Positions 15,950 through 23,739 of a stretch of DNA of 46,471 nucleotides are shown here, piece by piece. Source of the stretch: Akkermansia sp. Lineage in GTDB: Bacteria; Verrucomicrobiota; Verrucomicrobiia; Verrucomicrobiales; Akkermansiaceae. Within the stretch, counting starts at the first letter, position 1. The number at the start of each line of letters is the position of its first letter. The position numbers and the translations under genes were made by a program. The DNA lies in NCBI GenBank assembly GCA_017937215.1, contig JAGBDZ010000026.1:1-46471 (forward strand), written 5' to 3'. The notes under the pieces were generated by a model. The model was not told the origin of the DNA, ran no database searches, and worked only from the letters and a program-made list of their open reading frames with translations.

Positions 15950-16576
15950 TTATGCATTCTGCGAGAGGTACTTCGCAACACCTTCGTGAGTGGCCTGCAT
16001 GGCTTCCTGACCGGGATGCCAGCCCAGAGGGCATACCTCGCCATACTGCTCGAAGTGATGCAGCGCATCTACCATACGGATTGCTTCGTCGATAGAGCGG
16101 CCAAGCGGCATATCGTTCACAAGCTGGTGGCGCACAATGCCCTGCTTATCGATAAGGAAGAGGCCGCGGTAGGCTACCAGCTCACCCTTCACCTGCAACT
16201 TGCCGTTTTCATCCACATAGCGTTCGCCGGCCAGCACATCGAATGCATCGGCGATAGTCTTGTTTGTATCGGCCACCAGCGGGTATGTAACACCGCTGAT
16301 ACCACCCTCACACTGCGGCTTCTGGCACCAGGCCCAGTGGCTGTACTCGGTATCCGTGGAGCAGCCGACCACCACGGTATCGCGCTTGGCAAACTCTGGC
16401 AGTGCAGCCTGGAACCCCAGCAACTCCGTCGGGCATACGAAGGTAAAATCCTTCGGATAGAAGAAGAACACTACATACTTCTTGTCCACATAGTCCTGAA
16501 GACTGAAATCATTCACGATTTCACCATTCACCACTGCGGTCGCCTTGAATACGGGAGCTTGTTTTCCTACTAACAT
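15950..16576 (-). CDS. Typical 2-Cys peroxiredoxin (AhpC/Prx1 type)
   Basis: Thiol peroxidase of 208 residues that reduces H2O2 and organic peroxides. The peroxidatic Cys48 lies in DFTFVCPTE and the resolving Cys182 in GEVCPLGW, as in typical 2-Cys enzymes. FYPKDFTFVCPTEL, DTEYSH and RGLFLIDKQG are conserved family segments. No AhpF or thioredoxin reductase gene is adjacent; the convergent CysJ-like flavoprotein is a speculative electron donor. It is preceded by a TTGAAC-N17-TATCTT promoter, with a perfect palindrome directly upstream of the -35. Confidence 0.95.
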   Translation of the reverse strand: MLVGKQAPVFKATAVVNGEIVNDFSLQDYVDKKYVVFFFYPKDFTFVCPTELLGFQAALPEFAKRDTVVVGCSTDTEYSHWAWCQKPQCEGGISGVTYPLVADTNKTIADAFDVLAGERYVDENGKLQVKGELVAYRGLFLIDKQGIVRHQLVNDMPLGRSIDEAIRMVDALHHFEQYGEVCPLGWHPGQEAMQATHEGVAKYLSQNA

Positions 16577-16603
16577 GATATGTAATTATTGGTTGTTGGC
16601 GTT

Positions 16604-16632
16604 AAGATACACTAACGCTCGATTTTGTTCAA
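16604..16632 (-). promoter_or_regulatory. Peroxiredoxin promoter
   Basis: On the minus strand TTGAAC (16627-16632) and TATCTT (16604-16609) are 17 bases apart; the leader is about 20-25 bases. Confidence 0.55.
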
Positions 16633-16636
16633 GCTT

Positions 16637-16655
16637 TTTTAGAACTTTTCTAAAA
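16637..16655. promoter_or_regulatory. Palindromic candidate operator upstream of the peroxiredoxin
   Basis: TTTTAGAA-CTT-TTCTAAAA is a perfect 8+8 palindrome placed four bases upstream of the peroxiredoxin -35 element. A near copy lies upstream of nrdD at 4738-4756. The placement fits an activator or an oxidant-responsive regulator; the sequence is not a clear Fur, PerR or OxyR site. Confidence 0.45.
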
Positions 16656-16707
16656 TTATTTTTCACATCTTGTCAGAAATTGAAAAATATGATAAGTTTG
16701 GGCGCAT

Positions 16708-17778
16708 ATGGAAACACCGGGAGCGAGACTCACCTCACTGGATGCCCTGCGGGGGCTGGACATGCTCATTATCATGGGGGTAGATGCACTCGTGTATGCA
16801 TTATACCCGGTCAGCGGGGGCGGGGAGGCCTGGAAATTCATCCGCGAACAAATGGGGCATGCGCCCTGGGAAGGGCTGAGATTATATGACTGTGTCTTCC
16901 CTCTCTTCGTATTTATGTCCGGCATGGCCATGTGTTTTTCGCATCTGCGGCGGATAGATGCACCACTGGGGAAAACGCTGCGGCACCTCTGGGGCCGAGC
17001 GCTGGCTCTGGTGCTGCTGGGGTTCCTGGTCAACGGCAATATCAGCTGGGATTTATCCACCATGCGCTGCGCCTCGGTGCTGGGGCTCATCGGGCTTTCC
17101 GGAGCACTTGCAGGCACATTCACCCTGCTCTGCGGTGGCCGGATGTTGCCGAATCTCGCACTGGCCGGACTCATTCTGTGCGGCGTGGGCGTGGCTCAAC
17201 AGCTCGGGGGCGACTACACCCCAGGCGGCTGTTTCAATGCCCGGGTGGATGCCCTGCTTTGCCCGGGAGTGCTACATAGCGGCAGCTATGACCCGGAGGG
17301 TCCGTTCTGCATCATATCTGCCACAGCGTTGTCCCTGCTGGGCTATTGTGCCGGAAGACTTTTCCTGAATATTGAGCGGGGGCCCCTGCGGGTCAGCACG
17401 ATGCTGGTGTGCGGGCTCATCCTGCTGGCAGGAGGCTGGTGTTTACCCTGCATCAAAGGCATCTGGACCCCTGGTTTCGTGCTCTGCTGCGCCGGCATCA
17501 GTGCTATCCTCATGGCCATATTCCACCTGGTCATCGATGTTCTGGGACTGGTGCGCTGGTGTCTGCCGTTGCGCGTGGTGGGACTGAATGCTCTGGCCAT
17601 CTACATCCTCACGCACCTCATCAGTTTCCCCATGCTTACCAACCGCATGCTGGGTGGCACCTGGGCGCTGTTCCTTACGCCGGAATGGCAACGCGTAGCC
17701 AACGCCGCCGCAGCGCTGCTTCTGGCCTGGTGGCTGTGCTGGTTCCTGTACAGGAAACGCGTATTCATCAAGCTGTGA
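16708..17778 (+). CDS. HGSNAT/NagX-like membrane acyltransferase (DUF5009-type)
   Basis: Polytopic membrane protein of 356 residues. It opens with RLTSLDALRGLDMLIIMGVDAL, the characteristic start of bacterial heparan-alpha-glucosaminide N-acetyltransferase-like proteins. YDCVFPLFVFMSGMAM follows, and about ten hydrophobic segments can be seen. Relatives transfer acetyl groups across the membrane to amino sugars, often in gut bacteria that handle glycans; the substrate here is not known. A weak promoter, TTGTCA (16670-16675) with TAAGTT (16693-16698), leaves about ten bases before the ATG. It is divergent from the peroxiredoxin gene. Confidence 0.75.
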   Translation: METPGARLTSLDALRGLDMLIIMGVDALVYALYPVSGGGEAWKFIREQMGHAPWEGLRLYDCVFPLFVFMSGMAMCFSHLRRIDAPLGKTLRHLWGRALALVLLGFLVNGNISWDLSTMRCASVLGLIGLSGALAGTFTLLCGGRMLPNLALAGLILCGVGVAQQLGGDYTPGGCFNARVDALLCPGVLHSGSYDPEGPFCIISATALSLLGYCAGRLFLNIERGPLRVSTMLVCGLILLAGGWCLPCIKGIWTPGFVLCCAGISAILMAIFHLVIDVLGLVRWCLPLRVVGLNALAIYILTHLISFPMLTNRMLGGTWALFLTPEWQRVANAAAALLLAWWLCWFLYRKRVFIKL

Positions 17779-17806
17779 ATTCAAAGAAGCGTGGCGTGGT
17801 TTTTGC

Positions 17807-17835
17807 TTGCTTCGCGCGTGTGTGCGTGTTAAGCT
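17807..17835 (+). promoter_or_regulatory. Candidate purE promoter
   Basis: TTGCTT (17807-17812) and TAAGCT (17830-17835) are 17 bases apart. The predicted start lies about four bases before the purE ATG. Confidence 0.4.
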
Positions 17836-17845
17836 ATGCGGTAGC

Positions 17846-18253
17846 ATGAAAGTTATCACGATTTACGGCAGCAAGAGCGACCTTCCTTTCATGGAACCGG
17901 CTCGCGTATACTTCCAGGAGAACAATGTTGAACACGAGGAGGTAATCTACTCTGCCCACCGCGATTTACCCGCCCTCATCGAATACCTGAAAGACCTGGA
18001 AGCCAGCGGTACCAAGGCTGTGCTGCTCTGCGTGGCCGGTCTTTCCGCAGCCCTGCCCGGCGTGGTGGTAATGAACACAGAGCTGCCCGTTATCGGCGTG
18101 CCGGTGCCCTGTGGCCCCCTCAACGGCGTAGACGCCCTGCTGGCAATCTCCCAGCTGCCGGGTGGCGTGCCTGCCACCACCGTGGGCCTGCACAAGAAGA
18201 CCCCCGTGAATGCCGCCATGGCAGCCCACCGCATCATCAAGCTGGCAGAATAA
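17846..18253 (+). CDS. purE: PurE-like AIR carboxylase / N5-CAIR mutase
   Basis: Purine synthesis enzyme acting on carboxyaminoimidazole ribonucleotide. The 135-residue protein has GSKSDLPFM (ribotide-binding loop) and SAHRD (residues 36-40), and the later GVPVPCGPLNGVDALLAISQLPGGVP segment typical of PurE. The usual AHLPG is AALPG here (residues 68-72), so a second, often-conserved His is Ala69. It is shorter than E. coli PurE (169). The start at 17846 is set by the MKVITIYGSKSD alignment and by the promoter; an upstream in-frame start would lie within the promoter. No purK is adjacent. Forms a run with pyrB and the pyrC-like gene. Confidence 0.85.
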   Translation: MKVITIYGSKSDLPFMEPARVYFQENNVEHEEVIYSAHRDLPALIEYLKDLEASGTKAVLLCVAGLSAALPGVVVMNTELPVIGVPVPCGPLNGVDALLAISQLPGGVPATTVGLHKKTPVNAAMAAHRIIKLAE

Positions 18254-18296
18254 GAAACGGGCGCCGCCCCCGGGCAATCCACTCACCATCATCCCC

Positions 18297-19223
18297 ATGA
18301 GTACGCCTAAAGATCTTCTCACCATTGAGTCGCTCAGTGATACCGACATCCGCAGCATCCTGAAAGGAGCCGCGGAGATGAAGCAGGTATTCTGCAGCGG
18401 CAAAACCCACCCGGCTCTGGCCGGCAAATCGGTACTCACCCTGTTCTATGAGCCCAGTACCCGCACGCGTTCCTCGTTCGAACTGGCAGCGCGACGTCTG
18501 CAGGCCGATGTGACCACCTTCACCGTGGCTACATCGTCTGTAGTCAAGGGCGAGTGCGTACACGACACCATCGATACGCTCATGAGCATGCACATGGACT
18601 ACATCATTGTGCGCCATAAGAACAGCGGTATTCCCGCCGTCATCGGGCGCCACGCCAAGGCCTCCGTCATCAACGCAGGCGACGGCGCCCATGCACACCC
18701 AAGCCAGGCTTTTCTGGATGCTTTCACCCTGCAGGAAAAATACGGTGAACTCACCGGCAAGCGCGTCGTCATCATCGGCGATATTCTGCACAGCCGCGTA
18801 GCCCGCTCCACCAGCACCATCCTGAAGCGTCTCGGCGCCGCCGTGGCCTACATGGGGCCCGGTCCGCTGGTGCCGCAGGAAAAACACACTGGCATTCCCC
18901 GTTTCACGAACTGGGATGCCGTGTTCGAATGGAAGCCGGATGTCATCTACCTGCTGCGCGTGCAGAACGAGCGCATGGACACCCCCTTCTTCCCCTCGGC
19001 AGATTATCACAATGCCTTCGGCGTGACCGAGGAGCGTCTGAAGCGCATCGATGACCTTGACCTGAGCATCATGCACCCGGGCCCGGTGAACCGCGGCGTG
19101 GAACTGTGCGACAACGCCATGGAATACCGCAACAGCCTCATCTGCAACCAGGTCGAAAACGGTGTAGCCGCCCGCATGAGCATCCTTTCCTACCTCACTC
19201 CCCGGACTCAGAACAATGACTAG
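18297..19223 (+). CDS. pyrB: Aspartate carbamoyltransferase catalytic subunit
   Basis: Catalyses the first committed step of pyrimidine synthesis, carbamoyl phosphate + aspartate to carbamoylaspartate. The 308-residue protein has the carbamoyl-phosphate motif EPSTRTRSSFE, AHPSQAFLDAF and the aspartate-side HPGPVNRG. All are intact. No regulatory pyrI gene follows; instead the next gene overlaps by eight bases and encodes a dihydroorotase-like protein with degenerate metal ligands, which matches the pyrB-pyrC' arrangement of Pseudomonas-type transcarbamoylases. The start at 18297 (MSTPKDLLT) is preferred over upstream in-frame codons that would overlap purE. Confidence 0.95.
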   Translation: MSTPKDLLTIESLSDTDIRSILKGAAEMKQVFCSGKTHPALAGKSVLTLFYEPSTRTRSSFELAARRLQADVTTFTVATSSVVKGECVHDTIDTLMSMHMDYIIVRHKNSGIPAVIGRHAKASVINAGDGAHAHPSQAFLDAFTLQEKYGELTGKRVVIIGDILHSRVARSTSTILKRLGAAVAYMGPGPLVPQEKHTGIPRFTNWDAVFEWKPDVIYLLRVQNERMDTPFFPSADYHNAFGVTEERLKRIDDLDLSIMHPGPVNRGVELCDNAMEYRNSLICNQVENGVAARMSILSYLTPRTQNND

Positions 19224-20505
19224 TACTTACATTCGGAATGCCACCTGGGCCCCCACGGGTGAGAAATTTGATATCCGCCTGGCCCCGGGCCACAGCCAGG
19301 TTGTGCCGGAGTTTGGCGGTATCACCATCAGCGATGCAGAGGTGAGCCCCGCCGGCCAGATGAATATTCCTGAGCGGGCACGCATCATCGACGCCGCCGG
19401 CAAACTGATTCTGCCGGCCCTCTTTGACATGCACGCCAAGGTGGAAATCGAAGGCCGCAGCAAGCGGGAATCTGTGACTCGCACCGGCCAGGCCGCAGTG
19501 CAAGGCGGCGTGTGGGGCATGCTGGTGCAGCCCACAGCCGGATTCATGTTCGACAACAGCGCCGCGCTCGACAGTTTCCGCGAGGCAGTGGGCCAGCGTT
19601 CCGCAGCAGAAATGATTCCTGCCGGTTGCATTTCGCAGGGTATGAAGGGTGACCAGCAGGCCCCCTACAACACACTGGCTGCGCGCGGCATCAGCATCCT
19701 GAGCGATGCCGGCGAGCGCCCCGGCAACCTGCTCATGATGCACCGAGCCATGAAATATGTGGCAGAACTGGGCATGACCATGGCCATTCGTGGCGATGTA
19801 CCCAGCATTACCGCCAACACCTGCATGCACCCCGGCACAACCTCCTACAAGCTGGGCTTGCACGGCACCCCGGCCTGCGCCGAGGAAATCGGCCTTGAAA
19901 TCATCGTGCGTCTGGCTCAGGATGCCGGCTGCAAGCTGCATGTGCAGACAGTGAGCACCGCCGAGGGTGTGGAAATCATCCGCCGGGCCAAGGCTGCCGG
20001 CTGCAAAGTGACGGCAGAAGTAGCTCTGCACCACCTTCTCTTCACGCACGAGAATGTGGGTGATTACGACACCAACTACAAGACCCTGCCCCCGCTGCGC
20101 GATAAGACCGACACAGAGGCACTGCTGGCCGGTGTGAAGGACGGCACTATCGACTGCATCGTATCCGACCACACCCCCTGCACCCCCTTTGCCAAGAAGC
20201 AGGACTTCCCCTCCGCGCCGCAAGGAATGTGTCTGCTGGATTACTTCCTGCCCACAATCTACACCTACCTGGTGAAGCCCGGCAAACTGAGCTGGGGCGA
20301 ACTGGTACAAGCATGCTGCGTGAACCCCTGCACCATCGCCTACCCGGACGTGATTGATGCCGAGGAACCGGAAGGCATGCCCCTGCTCCTTTTCGACCCG
20401 CAAGCCGCGTCGGTCGTCACCGAAGAAACTCTGCCATGCGGCACCCTGAACACCCCGCTGCTGGGCCACACGCTCTGCGGCGGAGTAACCCTCCCTCTCC
20501 AATAA
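19216..20505 (+). CDS. Dihydroorotase-like protein, probably non-catalytic (PyrC' type)
   Basis: A 429-residue amidohydrolase-fold protein related to class I dihydroorotase. The metal motif, normally DxHxH, is DMHAK (D71, H73, K75). The later AHCED-type His segment reads AIRGD (residues 190-194), and the HxxH of the HVST region keeps only H242. D164 and D318 (in SDHTP) remain. With several zinc ligands missing, catalysis is unlikely. In Pseudomonas-type ATCase an inactive PyrC' is needed to assemble with PyrB. The gene overlaps pyrB by eight bases, consistent with complex formation. An active dihydroorotase would have to be encoded elsewhere. Confidence 0.85.
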   Translation: MTSTYIRNATWAPTGEKFDIRLAPGHSQVVPEFGGITISDAEVSPAGQMNIPERARIIDAAGKLILPALFDMHAKVEIEGRSKRESVTRTGQAAVQGGVWGMLVQPTAGFMFDNSAALDSFREAVGQRSAAEMIPAGCISQGMKGDQQAPYNTLAARGISILSDAGERPGNLLMMHRAMKYVAELGMTMAIRGDVPSITANTCMHPGTTSYKLGLHGTPACAEEIGLEIIVRLAQDAGCKLHVQTVSTAEGVEIIRRAKAAGCKVTAEVALHHLLFTHENVGDYDTNYKTLPPLRDKTDTEALLAGVKDGTIDCIVSDHTPCTPFAKKQDFPSAPQGMCLLDYFLPTIYTYLVKPGKLSWGELVQACCVNPCTIAYPDVIDAEEPEGMPLLLFDPQAASVVTEETLPCGTLNTPLLGHTLCGGVTLPLQ

Positions 20506-20509
20506 AGCC

Positions 20510-21451
20510 ATGATTATCTACATCATCAGCGATGGCAAGAAAGGCCACCTTTCCCAGACCCGCGGACTGGCCAATGCCCTTATTGAACAAGCCACTGAGC
20601 GCAACCCCGAACGCAAGCACGAATGCTTTGAGGTGGACATCACCGGTCTGAGCTGGTTCAAAAAGCTCTTTTACAAGGGTAAGGAACTGACCCACCCGCG
20701 ACCGGATCTCATTCTGTGCGCCGGTCACGGCACCCACCTGGCAGCTTTGAGTCTGGCCCGCCACCTGCGTTGTCTCTGCATGGTTTGCATGCGTCCGAGT
20801 CTGCCGGCAAGCATGTTCGACCTGTGCATCACCCCGCGTCACGACCTGCCGGACGGCTTCGAGGCCAATGGCCAGGTGTTCCCGACAAACGGCGCCATCA
20901 ACGGCATCCGCCCCACGCCCGGCGTGGAGAAGACGCAGACGCTCATCCTTATCGGCGGACCCAGCAAGAGCTACAACTGGGATGCCGAGCTGGTGCTCAA
21001 CCAGCTTTCCTCCATTGCACGCCTGACAACCACCCCCATCGTGCTCACCACCTCCCGCCGCACCCCGGCCGATTTTGTGCACGACGTGACCACAGCCTGC
21101 CCGAATATCCGTGTGATTCCTGTAGACGAAACCGGCCCCAACTGGGTGCCGGAGAACCTGGCCAAGGCAAAGGAAGTGTGGGTAACGCAGGACAGCGTGA
21201 GCATGGTGTACGAAGCGCTCTCCAGCGGGGCTCCGGTGGGCATTATCGAGATGCCGGCAAAGGAAGGCCCGCACAAACCGGATGCCTCGCGCATTGCCCG
21301 CGGTCTCAACATGCTCATTGCAGACGGCAGCGTATGCCGCTTCACCGAATGGGCCAAGACCAACACGATTCCTCAGACCGGCACCGTGATGAATGAAGCC
21401 GGACGTGCTGCCACCTACATTCTGGAAAACTTCCCCAAGCTTCTGCCATGA
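20510..21451 (+). CDS. Mitochondrial-fission ELM1-like family protein
   Basis: A 313-residue protein of the bacterial ELM1/DUF1022 family. It starts IIYIISDGKKGHLSQTRGLANAL, with the HLSQ-type glycosyltransferase-like N-terminal loop. It contains HPRPDLILCAGHGTH, LILIGGPSKSYNW and TQDSVSMVYEALSSGAPVGIIEM, and the last resembles the nucleotide-sugar-binding half of a GT-B fold. Its biochemical activity is not established. In Gram-negative bacteria such genes sit with lipopolysaccharide glycosyltransferases, and here the next two genes are GT4 proteins; it overlaps the first by four bases. A role in surface-sugar assembly is inferred. Confidence 0.8.
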   Translation: MIIYIISDGKKGHLSQTRGLANALIEQATERNPERKHECFEVDITGLSWFKKLFYKGKELTHPRPDLILCAGHGTHLAALSLARHLRCLCMVCMRPSLPASMFDLCITPRHDLPDGFEANGQVFPTNGAINGIRPTPGVEKTQTLILIGGPSKSYNWDAELVLNQLSSIARLTTTPIVLTTSRRTPADFVHDVTTACPNIRVIPVDETGPNWVPENLAKAKEVWVTQDSVSMVYEALSSGAPVGIIEMPAKEGPHKPDASRIARGLNMLIADGSVCRFTEWAKTNTIPQTGTVMNEAGRAATYILENFPKLLP

Positions 21452-22554
21452 AAGTGATGCACCTGCTGCCCTCCCTCAGCTCCGGCGGGGTGGAACAAGT
21501 CGTACTTGAACTCTGCGAAGGACTCTGCGCCCGCGGCGTTGAAAATGTTGTTGTTTCCGCAGGGGGCAGCATGGTTCCGGCCATCGAGGCCACCGGCGCG
21601 CGCCACATCACGCGTCCCATCGGCAAGAAGAGCCTGCTTACTCTCCTGCAGGTGGGTAAGACCGCCAGACTCATCCGCGAGGAAAAGCCGGACATCCTTC
21701 ACCTCCACTCCCGCGTGCCGGCCTGGGTGGGGCAGCTCGCCTGCAAGCGGATCCCGGCTGCCGAGCGGCCAGCCATCGTATCCTCCTTCCATGGGTTCCA
21801 CTCGGTCAATGCCTATTCAGCCATCATGGCCAAGGGGGACCGCGTCATTGCCGTATCGCGCTGCATGCGCCAGCACATTCTGGATAACTACCCGGCCACT
21901 CCGGAATCCAGCATAGTCGTCATTCCGAATTCTGTGGATGCCGCGCGGTTCAACCCCTCCTACAAGCCCACCCCGGAATGGCTGGATAAATGGTACACAG
22001 ATTACCCCGAGCTTAAGAGCAAATACACGCTCTGCCTACCCGGCCGCATCACCCGCCTGAAAGGAGCTCCTCATCTGGGACCCATCCTCAGTTACCTGAG
22101 AAGCAAGGGCATCCCCGCTCATGCCGTGGTGGTGGGTGAAACCAAGAAAGGAAAAGAAGCCTATCGCGAAGAAGTCCAGGCAGGATTTGCCGCAGCCGGC
22201 GTAGCCGATTGCGTGACCTGGACCGGGCATCGCAGAGATCTGGCAGATGTACTCTGCGCATGCGATGTAACCCTCTCCCTCACCCTTCAGCCGGAGTCAT
22301 TCGGCAAAACCACCCTGGAGGCACTTTCCCTTGGCCGCCCGGTTGCAGGATACGAGCATGGCGGAGTGGGCGAGCAGCTCCAGCTTTTCCTGCCGGAAGG
22401 TATGGTTCCCACCGGAGATACCCAGGCCATGGCCGAGCTGCTGGAGAAATGGTACAGCACGCGCCCTGTTCCCCTCGCGCCCATACCTGCACCCTACCGC
22501 CGCGAGGACATGATACAGGCTCACATCGACCTCTACGAGGAGCTCCGTAAATAA
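21448..22554 (+). CDS. GT4-family glycosyltransferase, probably LPS core
   Basis: GT-B retaining glycosyltransferase of 368 residues. The N-terminal lobe has LSSGGVEQVVLEL and the C-terminal lobe has GRITRLKG, with R200 and K205 that usually contact the donor diphosphate. The EX7E motif is intact as E283-SFGKTTL-E291, followed by SLGRPVAGYEHGGVGE. The start overlaps the ELM1-like stop (ATGA). The following gene is a paralogue in which several of these residues are changed. Sugar donor and acceptor cannot be read from the sequence. Confidence 0.85.
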   Translation: MKVMHLLPSLSSGGVEQVVLELCEGLCARGVENVVVSAGGSMVPAIEATGARHITRPIGKKSLLTLLQVGKTARLIREEKPDILHLHSRVPAWVGQLACKRIPAAERPAIVSSFHGFHSVNAYSAIMAKGDRVIAVSRCMRQHILDNYPATPESSIVVIPNSVDAARFNPSYKPTPEWLDKWYTDYPELKSKYTLCLPGRITRLKGAPHLGPILSYLRSKGIPAHAVVVGETKKGKEAYREEVQAGFAAAGVADCVTWTGHRRDLADVLCACDVTLSLTLQPESFGKTTLEALSLGRPVAGYEHGGVGEQLQLFLPEGMVPTGDTQAMAELLEKWYSTRPVPLAPIPAPYRREDMIQAHIDLYEELRK

Positions 22555-22564
22555 CTTAGTCTGC

Positions 22565-23674
22565 ATGAATGTGCTGCACATCAGTCCGCGTCTGCGCCCC
22601 GGCGGTGTCAACCAGCTGGCTGCAGACCTGGCCTGCGGCTTGCAACAGGCCGGATTCCGGAACACGGTCATTTCTCCGCCCAATGAGCTGGTCGGCAAAT
22701 TAACCGCAGCCTCTGTGCAGCACCACAGCTCCCGCAACATTGCGGTCTTCACCTACCTGAAAGAGCTTCAGAGAGTCCGCAGACTGATTAACAGCACCAA
22801 GGCGAATATCATTCTCGCCTACACCACACCTGCGTCAAGCCTGGCCTGGCGGGCCTGTGCCAACCTGCCGGAGGAACAGCGCCCCCGCATCATCGGGATT
22901 CACACCACCTATCCCCGCCACCCCGGCTGGGCTGCCAGTCTGAACCGCTGCGACGCCATCGTCGCCATTTCCCGGCACCTGCGCAATGAATTAACCCACC
23001 GCGCACGGCTCGATTCAGAGCGCAATATCTGGGTTATCCCCTATGGCGTTAACGAAGAGCTCTGCAACCCCGATTACAAGCCTTCCGATGCCTGGATAGA
23101 GCAATGGTTGCGCACCCACAAAGAATTGGAAAACACGCTTTCTGTCTGTATTCCCGGAGCCATCACCCCCCTGCATGGGCTCGAGGATGTGGCGCCCATT
23201 CTGGCCGGTCTCAACCGAATCGGCATCCCGATTCATGTCTACATAGCCGGCGATACTGCGCGTGCAGACCGGCATTATCTCAGCACGTTAAAAAAATTAT
23301 ACAAGAAGAGTGGCATCGAGAAGCAAATCACCTGGCTTGGGCTGCGCCCGGACCTGCGGGATATCATCTGCATTTGTGATGTTGTTCTCTCTCTTGCCAG
23401 AGTTCCGGCCAGCCACGACCGCACCGTGCTGGAAGCGCTTGCCTTGGGACGCCCGGTAGCCGGTTACGACCACGGTGTGGTGGGCGAAATGCTGGATGCG
23501 TTCCTGCCTGAAGGGCGTGTAGCCCCCGGTGATACTTCCGGCATAGCAGACCGACTGGAACAGTGGCATGCCTACCGCCCGCACATGAGCGAAGAACTAC
23601 CCTATCCCTACCGTCTGGGAGATACCATCCGCAGCTTTGCTGAGCTATGCACCTCGCTCTGCCATGGGCGCTGA
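22565..23674 (+). CDS. GT4-like paralogue with degenerate donor site
   Basis: A 369-residue protein clearly related to the preceding glycosyltransferase (shared LRPGGVNQL, NPDYKPSDAWIEQW, ALGRPVAGYDHGVVGE). The donor-binding residues are altered. The segment GRITRLKG has become GAITPLHG, losing both the Arg and Lys (A199, H204), and the EX7E motif has Ala282 in place of the first Glu (ASHDRTVLE). It may be a non-catalytic partner of the upstream enzyme or have a different donor. It begins 10 bases after the upstream stop. Signs of a decayed gene, such as frameshifts, are absent, so purifying selection seems to hold the frame. Confidence 0.78.
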   Translation: MNVLHISPRLRPGGVNQLAADLACGLQQAGFRNTVISPPNELVGKLTAASVQHHSSRNIAVFTYLKELQRVRRLINSTKANIILAYTTPASSLAWRACANLPEEQRPRIIGIHTTYPRHPGWAASLNRCDAIVAISRHLRNELTHRARLDSERNIWVIPYGVNEELCNPDYKPSDAWIEQWLRTHKELENTLSVCIPGAITPLHGLEDVAPILAGLNRIGIPIHVYIAGDTARADRHYLSTLKKLYKKSGIEKQITWLGLRPDLRDIICICDVVLSLARVPASHDRTVLEALALGRPVAGYDHGVVGEMLDAFLPEGRVAPGDTSGIADRLEQWHAYRPHMSEELPYPYRLGDTIRSFAELCTSLCHGR

Positions 23675-23687
23675 ATCAAGCCTGTCA

Positions 23688-23716
23688 TTGACAAATCGGA
23701 CAAAATGGTGTACCCT
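23688..23716 (+). promoter_or_regulatory. Promoter of the beta-CASP hydrolase gene
   Basis: TTGACA (23688-23693) and TACCCT (23711-23716) are 17 bases apart, followed by CTGCGCC as at the nhaC promoter. Confidence 0.55.
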
Positions 23717-23739
23717 CTGCGCCGCACGTTAATTTCGAG

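Noticed and set aside
17807..17845. Longer PurE start at 17807
   Set aside because: It would be translated from within the predicted -35/-10 region, and the extra residues do not match the family.
19195..20511. A long minus-strand open frame (438 codons) opposite the pyrC-like gene
   Set aside because: It mirrors the real gene codon for codon, is rich in His/Gly/Ala from reversed codons, has no recognisable motif and no promoter.
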